Shown piece by piece: positions 7,983 to 16,303 of a stretch of DNA of 64,000 bases (its first letter is position 1; each line of letters begins with the position of its first letter). Source of the stretch: Deltaproteobacteria bacterium (GTDB lineage: Bacteria > Desulfobacterota > BSN033 > WVXP01); NCBI GenBank assembly GCA_019308905.1, contig JAFDHF010000003.1:74282-138281 (forward strand). Direction: 5' to 3'. Made by a program: the position numbers and the translations under genes. The notes under the pieces were generated by a model. That model saw nothing but the letters and a program-made list of their open reading frames with translations, was not told the DNA's origin and did not search any database.

Positions 7983-8873
7983 TTGGACATCCACATTTAT
8001 CTCCAAGAGAGAAAGAAACGCGTAGACGCGGCCTTGGCCAGGATGCTTCCCCGGGAGATGGATTATCCTCCTTCCCTGTGCAAGGCCATCAGGTACAGTG
8101 TTCTGGAAGGAGGAAAGCGGATCAGGCCTATTCTGGCAATGGCGGCTTTCGATGCCAGTGGGGGGCGCGGGGATTCGATTCTCCCATTTGCGTGTGCACT
8201 GGAGTTTATTCATGCCTATTCCCTGGTCCATGACGATCTGCCGGCCATGGACAATGACGATCTCCGCAGGGGAAAACCTACCGTACACCGGGTATTTGGT
8301 GAGGCTGTGGCCATCCTGGTGGGTGATGCCCTCTTGACCGAGGCCTTCAGAACCATGAGTCAGGGTGCCCTCGACCATGGTGTGGACGCCGAGGTGGCAA
8401 TAGGGATCATCAACGAAGTTTCGCTGGGAGCCGGTTTCAGCGGGCTCGTGGGCGGCCAGGTTGTGGACATAGAGTCAGAGGGACGGGATGTGGATCTGCC
8501 GACCCTTGAGTACATCCATTCTCACAAGACCGGGGCACTCATTGTGACGTCTCTGAGAACAGGGGCGAGGCTGGCAGGGGCCGCGCCTGAAGAACTGAGG
8601 GCAATCACCCTTTATGGTGAAAAGCTCGGTCTGGCCTTCCAGATTATTGATGACGTTCTCAACGTGGTCGGGGACTCGGAAAGGCTTGGGAAAAAGGTGG
8701 GGACCGATGCCGCGAGAAAGAAGGCGACCTATCCGGGGCTTCTGGGGACGGAGGAGTCCAGACGTCTAGCCAATGAAATCATCGGAGAAGGGATCGCCCA
8801 TCTGGCCCTTTTCCAGGATCGGGCAGAGCCTCTCAAAGAGATCGCTCGCTACCTGGCCAGTCGGATATCCTAG
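7983..8873 (+). CDS. ispA: Polyprenyl (farnesyl/geranylgeranyl) diphosphate synthase
   Basis: 296 residues starting at TTG 7983, 13 bp after xseB. It is a trans-isoprenyl diphosphate synthase that condenses IPP with DMAPP/GPP. The first aspartate-rich motif DDLPAMD (residues 84-90) and the second, QIIDDVLNVVGD, are intact, as are GGKRIRP and GKPT. The product chain length (C15 or C20) cannot be fixed by eye. The partner gene dxs, directly downstream, feeds the same isoprenoid pathway. Confidence 0.93.
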   Translation: MDIHIYLQERKKRVDAALARMLPREMDYPPSLCKAIRYSVLEGGKRIRPILAMAAFDASGGRGDSILPFACALEFIHAYSLVHDDLPAMDNDDLRRGKPTVHRVFGEAVAILVGDALLTEAFRTMSQGALDHGVDAEVAIGIINEVSLGAGFSGLVGGQVVDIESEGRDVDLPTLEYIHSHKTGALIVTSLRTGARLAGAAPEELRAITLYGEKLGLAFQIIDDVLNVVGDSERLGKKVGTDAARKKATYPGLLGTEESRRLANEIIGEGIAHLALFQDRAEPLKEIARYLASRIS

Positions 8874-8907
8874 GCCGGGGCAGCCAGTGGTGGAGGACAA
8901 GAAGGAA

Positions 8908-10857
8908 ATGCCGTCGTATCTTTCGAGATTACTCGATCAGGTCGGTGGACCCAATGACCTTAAAGGCCTCGAGCCGAAGGATCTCCCGGAACTGGCAAGG
9001 GAGATCCGCGAGGAGATCCTTTCCGTGGTCTCCAGGTGCGGGGGGCATCTCGCTTCCAACCTCGGCGTGGTTGAGTTGACCATTGCCCTGCACCGGGTCT
9101 TCGACCTCGAAAGAGACAGGCTGGTTTGGGACGTGGGACACCAGTGTTACGCACACAAGCTCCTGACGGGAAGGCTTGAGGAGTTTCAGACTCTCCGCCA
9201 GTGGGGAGGGTTGAGTGGTTTTCCCAAGAGAGAGGAGAGCCCCTTCGACGTTTTCGGTACGGGCCATGCCGGAACATCGATCTCCTCGGCCCTGGGTATT
9301 GCCGAGGCGAAATCCATGAAGGGTGAGAAGGCCAAGGTCATAGCCGTAATAGGGGACGGGTCGATGACGGCCGGCCTCGCCTTTGAGGGGCTGAACCAGG
9401 CTGGTATGCTTGACCGGGACCTTATTGTGGTCCTGAACGACAACGAGATGTCCATATCCCCTAACGTGGGTGCCCTCGCCTCGTATCTGAGCCGTGTAAT
9501 GACCGGCCAGCTCGCCAACCGGTTTCGCAACGAGATGAAGTCCTTTCTCCAGACCCTGCCGGGGCTTGGCCAGTCTTTCTACCGATGGGCCAAGCATGCG
9601 GAGGAGTTCTTCAAGGGCTTTCTCACCCCAGGGGTTCTCTTTGAGGAACTGGGCTTCAAATACGTGGGACCGATCGAGGGGCACCGCCTGGACCATCTCA
9701 TCGAAACCTTCGAGAACGTGGCAGAGATGGACGGGCCTATTCTCGTTCATGTGATCACCAAGAAGGGAAAGGGTTACGGTCCTGCCGAGAGCGACCCGGC
9801 CCATTTCCACGGGGTGGGAGCCTTCGATTTGAGGAGCGGAAGGCCCCTTCAACAGTTGAGCCGTGGAAGAGCGAAGACCTACACCGAGGTCTTCGGGAGA
9901 ACCCTGTGTCGGATGGCGAGGAGAGACGATAGAGTCGTTGCGATTACGGCTGCCATGCCCGGCGGAACAGGGCTTGAAGGGTTCTCAAAGAAATTTCCGA
10001 ACCGCTTCTATGACATAGGTATTGCCGAACAACACGCGGTGACCTTTGCAGCCGGTCTTGCAGTGGAGGGTTTCAAACCCTTTGTGGCCATCTATTCGAC
10101 CTTTCTGCAAAGGGCCTATGATGAGATCGTTCATGACGTCTGCCTCCAGAATCTCCCCGTTGCCTTTGCTCTGGACCGGGCGGGCATAGTGGGGGAGGAC
10201 GGCCCCACTCACCATGGTGTCTTCGACTTCTGCTACCTCCGGCATATCCCCAACATGGTGGTGATGGTGCCAAAAGACGAGAATGAGTTACAGCACGTGA
10301 TGGAGACGGCCAGAGTGGCGCAGTCGCCTTTGGCCTTCAGATACCCTCGAGGGCGGGGATACGGAGTCCCCCTGGACCGCCAGTGGAGGCCCATAGAGAT
10401 AGGAAAAGGGGAGTTGCTGAGGCACGGAGACCATGTGGCCATCCTTGCCATTGGGTCTACGGTCCTTCCGAGTCTTGAAGCCGCCGAAGAACTCGCCAGG
10501 CATGGGATTCAGGCTGCGGTCGTGAACGGGAGATTTGTGAAACCCCTGGACACGGAACTGATCTGCAGGTTGAGCGAGGAGACGGGGAGAGTTCTCACCG
10601 TGGAGGAGAATGCTCTGGAGGGGGGGTTCGGAAGTGCCGTCTTGGAACTCCTGCAGGCAAGGGGACTCGATGCCGTGAAGGTAAGGCGCCTCGGTATTCC
10701 AGATGTCTTTGTGGAACACGGGCCACCGGAACGCTTGAGGAGGATCTACGGGATCGACAAGGCGGGAATCTTCAATGCGGTGGACGAGTGGATGAGTGAA
10801 GAGGGACGACCAGAGAGGAAGGCCGTTGTTTTCGATCTGAAGAAGATCTCCGTATGA
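8908..10857 (+). CDS. dxs: 1-deoxy-D-xylulose-5-phosphate synthase
   Basis: 649 residues from ATG 8908; upstream GTG 8887/8890 are possible. It makes DXP from pyruvate and glyceraldehyde 3-phosphate, the first step of the MEP isoprenoid pathway. Thiamine-diphosphate binding motif GDGSMTAGLAFEGLNQAG...LNDNEMSIS is clear. Other family motifs are ASNLGVVELTIALHRVFD, HVGHQxYxHK-type sequence (DVGHQCYAHK), GIAEQHAVTFAAGLA and DRAGIVGEDGPTHHG. The start overlaps no gene, while its stop overlaps the tlyA start by 4 bp (ATGA). Confidence 0.96.
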   Translation: MPSYLSRLLDQVGGPNDLKGLEPKDLPELAREIREEILSVVSRCGGHLASNLGVVELTIALHRVFDLERDRLVWDVGHQCYAHKLLTGRLEEFQTLRQWGGLSGFPKREESPFDVFGTGHAGTSISSALGIAEAKSMKGEKAKVIAVIGDGSMTAGLAFEGLNQAGMLDRDLIVVLNDNEMSISPNVGALASYLSRVMTGQLANRFRNEMKSFLQTLPGLGQSFYRWAKHAEEFFKGFLTPGVLFEELGFKYVGPIEGHRLDHLIETFENVAEMDGPILVHVITKKGKGYGPAESDPAHFHGVGAFDLRSGRPLQQLSRGRAKTYTEVFGRTLCRMARRDDRVVAITAAMPGGTGLEGFSKKFPNRFYDIGIAEQHAVTFAAGLAVEGFKPFVAIYSTFLQRAYDEIVHDVCLQNLPVAFALDRAGIVGEDGPTHHGVFDFCYLRHIPNMVVMVPKDENELQHVMETARVAQSPLAFRYPRGRGYGVPLDRQWRPIEIGKGELLRHGDHVAILAIGSTVLPSLEAAEELARHGIQAAVVNGRFVKPLDTELICRLSEETGRVLTVEENALEGGFGSAVLELLQARGLDAVKVRRLGIPDVFVEHGPPERLRRIYGIDKAGIFNAVDEWMSEEGRPERKAVVFDLKKISV

Positions 10858-11594
10858 GGCCGAAGGAGCGGTTGGACAGGCTTCTGGTGGAACGCGGCCT
10901 GGCTTCGAGCAGGCAGCAGGCCAGGGCGCTTATCATGGCTGGAAAGGTGGTGGCAGGCGGAAACCCTGTTGAAAAGCCGGGCACACTCGTCAGACCCGAT
11001 ATCTCCCTCGGCCTCAAGGGAAGGGGTTGTCCCTTTGTAAGCCGGGGAGGGCTGAAATTGGAAGCGGCCTTGAAGGCCTTCGAAATCGACCCCAGGGGTA
11101 AGAGGGCGATGGATGTGGGGGCTTCAACAGGGGGTTTCACCGACTGCCTGCTCCAGAAAGGGGCTGCCAGGGTCTTTGCCGTCGATGTCGGATACGGCCA
11201 GCTCGCCTGGAGGCTTCAGCAGGACCCCCGGGTCGTCAATCTGGAAAGGACGAATATCAGATACCTCGACTTCCAGGAGGTCGGCGAGCCTTTAGACCTC
11301 ATCGTGGTGGATACATCATTTATCTCGGTAGAGAAGTTTCTCTCTCGCCTCAGGGGGATGGTGAAGAGAGGAGGCGACCTGGTGGTCCTCGTGAAGCCGC
11401 AGTTTGAGGTGGGAAGAGGAGAAGTGGAAAAGGGAGGGATCATCAGGGACCGGACCAAGCAGATGAGAGTCGTCGAAAGGGTACGGCGGGCAGGCGAGGA
11501 GTTGGGACTGGTGGCACGGGGGGTCATCGAATCGCCCATCAAGGGGGCAAAGGGGAACAGGGAGTTTTTTGTCCATTTTGTGAGAAGCCGGTAG
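10854..11594 (+). CDS. tlyA: TlyA family 16S/23S rRNA 2'-O-methyltransferase
   Basis: 246 residues. Residues 1-65 form an S4 RNA-binding domain (RLDRLLVERGLASSRQQARALI). The rest is an FtsJ-like SAM methyltransferase with DVGASTGGFTDCLLQ as motif I and DTSFISVEKFL later. TlyA methylates cytidine 2'-OH groups in rRNA; members have been confused with hemolysins. Translationally coupled to dxs through ATGA. Confidence 0.93.
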   Translation: MRPKERLDRLLVERGLASSRQQARALIMAGKVVAGGNPVEKPGTLVRPDISLGLKGRGCPFVSRGGLKLEAALKAFEIDPRGKRAMDVGASTGGFTDCLLQKGAARVFAVDVGYGQLAWRLQQDPRVVNLERTNIRYLDFQEVGEPLDLIVVDTSFISVEKFLSRLRGMVKRGGDLVVLVKPQFEVGRGEVEKGGIIRDRTKQMRVVERVRRAGEELGLVARGVIESPIKGAKGNREFFVHFVRSR

Positions 11595-11682
11595 GCGTCT
11601 CTGTTGTGTCCCCCGGGGTGGGGATGGAAATCACTAGGTCGACCCGGAGTCGGTCCAGGAAGACGGGAGGGATTGGCCAGGG

Positions 11683-12288
11683 ATGGGTCAGCCGAGGTCA
11701 CCCAAACCGGTCAAGCTGGTGATGAGCGTCATTACGGCTCGCGAGGATCTGGTGGAGGGGATCCTGGCGGATCTGAAGGGCACCTACGGGGAGACGGATT
11801 TTGTAGGGCCGTGGATGGTCTTTGACTTTACGGATTACTACAGACCGGAGATGGGGCCTGACCTAAAGCGGAGGATTCTGGCATTTGAAAGACTGATCGC
11901 CCCTGAAACCCTCCCTTCCGTGAAACACCGGACCAACCGGATCGAGGAGGACTACGCAAACCGGGGAAGGAGGCGGGTCAATATCGATCCCGGCTATCTT
12001 TCTGGAGAGCATGTGATTCTCGCAACGACCAAGGCGTATGCTCACCGGCCCTACCTGAGGGATGGGATCTATGCCGACCTGACCCTGATATACCACGGAA
12101 AGAGCTATCGCTCCCTTGACTGGACCTATCCCGACTACAGGCAGCCTGAAACGATACGGATATTCAACGCCATTCGAAGGACATATCTTTCCCAACTGAG
12201 TGGTCGGCCTGAGGCGGGCACTCGGCGGGGATCTGGTGGATGCGGAACGAGTGGTCCGGACCATCTGGAGGAATCCACCCCGGTCTGA
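11683..12288 (+). CDS. DUF4416 family protein
   Basis: 201 residues. The sequence matches the DUF4416 pattern: N-terminal KPVKLVMSVIT, FDFTDYYRPEMGPDLKRR in the middle, then RRRVNIDPGYLSGEHVILAT and the 'YADLTLIYHGKSY' block with W-T-Y-P-D-Y. The family is common in Desulfobacterota, Nitrospirae and Aquificae and has no established function. It sits just before yicC-remA-gmk, as in related genomes. No signal peptide or membrane segment is visible. Confidence 0.8.
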   Translation: MGQPRSPKPVKLVMSVITAREDLVEGILADLKGTYGETDFVGPWMVFDFTDYYRPEMGPDLKRRILAFERLIAPETLPSVKHRTNRIEEDYANRGRRRVNIDPGYLSGEHVILATTKAYAHRPYLRDGIYADLTLIYHGKSYRSLDWTYPDYRQPETIRIFNAIRRTYLSQLSGRPEAGTRRGSGGCGTSGPDHLEESTPV

Positions 12289-12324
12289 ATCAGAGGACTT
12301 TTCAGGGGACCAAGGAGAGCGGTC

Positions 12325-13200
12325 TTGGAGAGCATGACAGGATATGGGAGTGCAGAAGGGATAAGCCAATTAGGCTCGGTTTCAGTGGAAATTCGGTCTG
12401 TTAACTATAGGTTCTGTGATATTACTTTAAGGTTGCCCAAGAAGCTGAATGCCTTTGAGGGCCGTATAAGAGAGTTGATCAAATCGCGGTTTTCCCGCGG
12501 GCGATTCGATATGTCTCTCAGGCTCGATTCTGACCAATCGGTGGGATACCGCCTTGAACCGGACCTGGAAATGGCCCGCCAGTATCTCGCTGCCCTTAGA
12601 ACGATAAAGGCCGAACTGAGGCTGAGGGGTGAGATAGGCATGGATATGATCTCCCGGGCCAGGGAGATCATCGTTCCTGTGGAAGAGGGGCAGGTGGCCG
12701 AAGCTTACTGGGAGGAGATCAAGGCGATCATCGCCCGGTGTCTTGACGACTTGAAAGCCATGCGGAGGCGAGAGGGGGAAGAGCTCACGACGGACCTGCG
12801 GAACAGACTTCGATCCATTTGTGGTCTTCTCGAGGAGATCAAGGCGAGGGCGCCCGTAGTTGTGGAGCATTACCGGCAGAGGTTGGGCCAGCAGCTCCAG
12901 AACATGTTAAAGGGGACGGATGTAGATCCCATCCGTTTCAACCAGGAGGTGGCTTTGTTTGCTGAAAGGAGCGATATTTCAGAGGAGACTGTGCGGCTGG
13001 CGAGCCACCTCGCCCAGATGGAGCGGATGATCGACGGGGAAGCTCCCGTGGGGAGGAAGCTAGAGTTTCTCCTCCAGGAGATCCATCGTGAAGCGAATAC
13101 CATCAGTTCCAAGGCAAATGACGAGGCGATTTCCCACTGGGTGGTGGAAATCAAGGGTGAACTGGAGAAGATGAGAGAGCAGATTCAGAATATCGAATGA
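12325..13200 (+). CDS. yicC: YicC/YloC family endoribonuclease
   Basis: 291 residues, full length. TTG 12325 has AAGGAG upstream and gives the family's usual MxSMTGYG opening. The N-terminal YicC domain is followed by a DUF1732 C-terminal domain with VALFAERSDISEETVRLASHL, GRKLEFLLQEIHREANTISSKAND and the terminal IKGELEKMREQIQNIE. YicC/YloC proteins are RNases; YicC in E. coli affects sRNA turnover. The yicC-remA-gmk order is widely conserved. Confidence 0.93.
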   Translation: MESMTGYGSAEGISQLGSVSVEIRSVNYRFCDITLRLPKKLNAFEGRIRELIKSRFSRGRFDMSLRLDSDQSVGYRLEPDLEMARQYLAALRTIKAELRLRGEIGMDMISRAREIIVPVEEGQVAEAYWEEIKAIIARCLDDLKAMRRREGEELTTDLRNRLRSICGLLEEIKARAPVVVEHYRQRLGQQLQNMLKGTDVDPIRFNQEVALFAERSDISEETVRLASHLAQMERMIDGEAPVGRKLEFLLQEIHREANTISSKANDEAISHWVVEIKGELEKMREQIQNIE

Positions 13201-13250
13201 TTCTGTGAAATTGTGAGATCTTGTGGATGTAGTTTCTTAGGGGGTATGAG

Positions 13251-13514
13251 ATGACACCAAAGCTCCTGAATGTTGGTTTCGGAAACATTGTCGTGGCGTC
13301 GAGGGTAGTGGCTATAGTGACGCCGAGTTCGGCTCCCATGAAGCGGCTGAAAGAAGGGGCTAGGGAGGCAGGCAAGCTGATAGACGCCACCCAGGGAAGG
13401 AGGACCCGGTCGATAGTGATCACCGACAGCGATCACATCATCCTTTCCGCGGTCCAGGCCGAAACGGTCACACAGCGGTTCATGTCCGATGACAAGCCGT
13501 CCAGTAAGGGATAG
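13251..13514 (+). CDS. RemA-like regulator (DUF370)
   Basis: 87 residues. The sequence ([29 protein letters not shown], then [35 protein letters not shown]) is a clear DUF370 member. In Bacillus, RemA is a ring-forming DNA-binding regulator of biofilm matrix genes. In Gram-negatives the role is unknown. Position between yicC and gmk is the standard context. Confidence 0.9.
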   Translation: MTPKLLNVGFGNIVVASRVVAIVTPSSAPMKRLKEGAREAGKLIDATQGRRTRSIVITDSDHIILSAVQAETVTQRFMSDDKPSSKG

Positions 13515-13521
13515 CAGAGGG

Positions 13522-14121
13522 ATGACCGGCGGAAGGCTCTATGTGGTTTCTGCGCCGTCGGGAACGGGAAAGACGACTCTGCTCAAGAGAGTCATGAGAG
13601 AGCTCCCCGGGATGGAATTCTCTGTCTCTTACACCACCAGGCCCCCGCGGCCGGGTGAGAAGGAAGGGATCGATTACCACTTCGTCTCCCCTGAGGAGTT
13701 CAGGAGGATGATCGAGGCGGGTGCCTTTGCCGAATGGACCGAGCTCCACGGTAACTATTACGGCACCTCCAGGGACCTCCTCGAGGCGTTCGTGGCCAGG
13801 GATGCTGACGTGATCCTGGATGTGGACACCCATGGAGCCCGGCAGATTCGCAGGATGTTTCCCGAGGGAGTCTTCATCTTCATACTCCCCCCCGGAATCG
13901 GAGATCTGAGGGAGCGACTCCTGCGGAGGGGGTCCGAAAGCCAGGAGATGATCGACCTTCGGCTCCGGAACGCCTCAACGGAGATGGAGAGGCTGGACGA
14001 CTACGACTACGTTGTCGTAAACGAAGAGATCGGGGAAGCGGTGGAGAAGATCAAGGCGATCATAATCGCCGAAAGATGCAGGCGACACCGGGTGATGAAG
14101 GAACTCGGGCAGCGGCCTTGA
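13522..14121 (+). CDS. gmk: Guanylate kinase
   Basis: 199 residues from ATG 13522. It phosphorylates GMP to GDP. The P-loop SAPSGTGKTTL, the GMP-binding YTTRPPRPGEKEGIDYHFV and YGT motifs, VILDVDTHGARQIR and the LRER..RG lid are all present. An upstream in-frame start at 13489 would overlap remA, so the ATG just after its stop is preferred. rpoZ, which often follows gmk, is absent; ilvD follows on the other strand. Confidence 0.95.
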   Translation: MTGGRLYVVSAPSGTGKTTLLKRVMRELPGMEFSVSYTTRPPRPGEKEGIDYHFVSPEEFRRMIEAGAFAEWTELHGNYYGTSRDLLEAFVARDADVILDVDTHGARQIRRMFPEGVFIFILPPGIGDLRERLLRRGSESQEMIDLRLRNASTEMERLDDYDYVVVNEEIGEAVEKIKAIIIAERCRRHRVMKELGQRP

Positions 14122-14125
14122 TCTC

Positions 14126-15787
14126 CTACTCTCTTAGGACGGCTCCTGTGGCTGCCGAACCCACCAGTTGCGAATAGCGGCGGAGGTATCCTTTCTTGAT
14201 CTTGGGAGGAGGCTTCCTCCACTGGTTTGCTCTCTGCTCCAGGGTCTTTTCGTCAACATTCAGAGAGATTTTCCTTGCCGGGATGTCGATTTCGATGATG
14301 TCCCCCTCTTGAACCAGGGCTAGAGGGCCTCCTTCTGCCGCTTCAGGGGATATGTGGCCTACCGCGGCACCCCGGGTACCTCCTGAAAACCGTCCGTCCG
14401 TCAGGAGGGCCACATCCTTGTCGAGTCCCGAGCCGGCAATGGCCGAGGTGGGGGCCAGCATTTCCCTCATTCCCGGCCCCCCTTTTGGGCCCTCGTATCG
14501 GATCACGACTACGTCGCCCTTTCTTATGGCCTGCTTTCTTATGCTCTCAACAGCCTCCTCTTCCGAATCGAAGACCCGGGCAGGACCCCGGTGTGACATC
14601 ATCTCCGTTGCCACGGCCGCCTGCTTCACAACGGCTCCTTCGGGGGCCAGGTTCCCGAACAGGACGACCAGCCCGCCCCTGGATCGATAGGGATAGTTTG
14701 CATAGTGGATTACGTCGTGGTCGAAGATCCGTGTATCCTCGAGGTTCTGTTCCATCCTTTTTCCTGTTACCGAAAGGGCGTCCAAGTGGATCAGCCCTCG
14801 ACCGGCGAGTTCCTTCATGACGGCATAGATGCCGCCCGCGCGGTGGAGGTCCTCCATGTGAAAGGGGCCTGAAGGGGAAAGGGAACAGATCTGCGGGACC
14901 TTCTCGCTGAATTCGTTGAATCTCTCCAGATCGATCTTGATCCCCGCCTCATGGGCGATGGCAGGGAGGTGGAGAACAGTATTTGTCGAACCCCCGAGAG
15001 CCATATCCACCGCGATGGCGTTTTCAAAGGCCTTCTCGCTCAGGATGTCCGAAGGCCTGATTCCCTTCTCAACAAGAGCGACCACCTGAATCCCCGCCTC
15101 CTTGGCCAACCTGATTCTCTCCGCCGACACGGCAGGAGCCGTCCCGTTGTTTCTCAGTGCTATTCCCAAGGCTTCTGAAAGGGAGTTCATCGTATTGGCG
15201 GTAAACATGCCGCTGCAACAGCCGGGTCCAGGACATGCCTGGTTCTCGAGCTCGCGAAGCTCATCTTCGTCCATCTGCCCTGAGGCGACCTTCCCGATCG
15301 CTTCGAAGACCGTGACGAGATCGACAACGGAGTTGTCCCAATGACCCGCCAGCATGGGCCCCCCGCTCAGGATAAGAGCGGGAATGTCGAGCCGAGCCAT
15401 GGCCATCATCATTCCAGGAACCACCTTGTCGCAATTCGGGACAAGAACGAGACCATCAAAGGGATGTGCAGAGGCCACAAGCTCAATCGAGTCCGCTATC
15501 AGTTCTCTGGAAGCAAGAGAAAATTTCATTCCCTCGTGGCCCATGGCGATTCCGTCGCATATACCGATGGTGGAAAACTCCATGGGAGTTGCACCGGCCA
15601 GGCGGATGCCGGCCTTGGCCGCCTCGACCACGCGGTCCAGATGGATGTGGCCGGGTACGAGCTCGTTGGCGGAATTTGCAATACCTATGATCGGCCGACC
15701 GAGTTCGTCTTCCGTGTAGCCCATGGCTTTGAAGAGAGACCGGTGCGGTGACCGTTCGAGCCCTCTTTTCATAATGTCCGAACGCAT
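14126..15787 (-). CDS. ilvD: Dihydroxy-acid dehydratase
   Basis: 553 residues from ATG 15787, which has an AGAAAGGGA ribosome site. It dehydrates dihydroxy-acids in valine, leucine and isoleucine synthesis and carries an Fe-S cluster. Cluster and active-site motifs include [47 protein letters not shown], and the C-terminal [23 protein letters not shown]. It stands alone on the minus strand with its own promoter. Confidence 0.95.
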   Translation of the reverse strand: MRSDIMKRGLERSPHRSLFKAMGYTEDELGRPIIGIANSANELVPGHIHLDRVVEAAKAGIRLAGATPMEFSTIGICDGIAMGHEGMKFSLASRELIADSIELVASAHPFDGLVLVPNCDKVVPGMMMAMARLDIPALILSGGPMLAGHWDNSVVDLVTVFEAIGKVASGQMDEDELRELENQACPGPGCCSGMFTANTMNSLSEALGIALRNNGTAPAVSAERIRLAKEAGIQVVALVEKGIRPSDILSEKAFENAIAVDMALGGSTNTVLHLPAIAHEAGIKIDLERFNEFSEKVPQICSLSPSGPFHMEDLHRAGGIYAVMKELAGRGLIHLDALSVTGKRMEQNLEDTRIFDHDVIHYANYPYRSRGGLVVLFGNLAPEGAVVKQAAVATEMMSHRGPARVFDSEEEAVESIRKQAIRKGDVVVIRYEGPKGGPGMREMLAPTSAIAGSGLDKDVALLTDGRFSGGTRGAAVGHISPEAAEGGPLALVQEGDIIEIDIPARKISLNVDEKTLEQRANQWRKPPPKIKKGYLRRYSQLVGSAATGAVLRE

Positions 15788-15831
15788 GGCTTCCCTTTCT
15801 TCGAGTGGTTTATTTCCGTCAGAATCTAGAG

Positions 15832-15859
15832 AAATTAACATCTCCTGAAAAAAAGTCAA
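15832..15859 (-). promoter_or_regulatory. Sigma70-like promoter for ilvD
   Basis: On the minus strand: TTGACT (15859-15854), a 16-bp spacer and TAATTT (15837-15832), ~45 bp upstream of the chosen ilvD start. This supports the internal ATG at 15787 as the start, because the promoter would lie inside any longer gene. Confidence 0.6.
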
Positions 15860-16303
15860 TCGGTTCTTTTTGTGGAGTTGGGACTCGGAATAGACATGGT
15901 ATCCCCCTGGTGAGGGTTAAGGTGATGGGGAGGTTTGGTTATGGGGAGGTAGGGTTGTGGTTGAGAGAGTGGATATGAGTATGGTAGGACCCGTAGGAAT
16001 GGATAGAGCGAACGTCCAGAGGTCATAGGCTCTGGGTTGGGAAGAGGTGATCTTTGGATCCCTCTGGTGCTTTGGGAGGCGGTGTGGTTGACCGGAAGGG
16101 CATTGCGAATGGAGAGGCAGTGCACGCCGCGAACCCGGATAGCGTCAGGAGCAAGGAAGTATTTGCACAGTGCTCCCTGGGAGTTCCTGAGGAGGATCAG
16201 CGATTTGTCATAATTCCGGACAGTTGAGGATCTGGTGTTTTGGCATGAAACATGCACTACCGGCCCGTGAGAATCTATTCCCCTGAACCCGGGATGGTTT
16301 CAA
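15860..16303. other. Intergenic region, ilvD/HEAT-repeat gene
   Basis: About 440 bp with no convincing gene. It holds a purine-rich tract at ~15903-15980 where two imperfect copies of a GGTTAxGGGGAGG-type unit follow each other, with several runs of three or four G. The rest shows no strong promoter for the HEAT-repeat gene. A 133-codon minus-strand frame here has no recognisable features and was not called. Confidence 0.5.

Noticed and set aside
15856-16257. 133-codon minus-strand frame in the ilvD/HEAT gap
   Set aside because: Its sequence has no domain or signal features, and the ilvD -35 lies at its end. It looks like chance in a repeat-rich gap.
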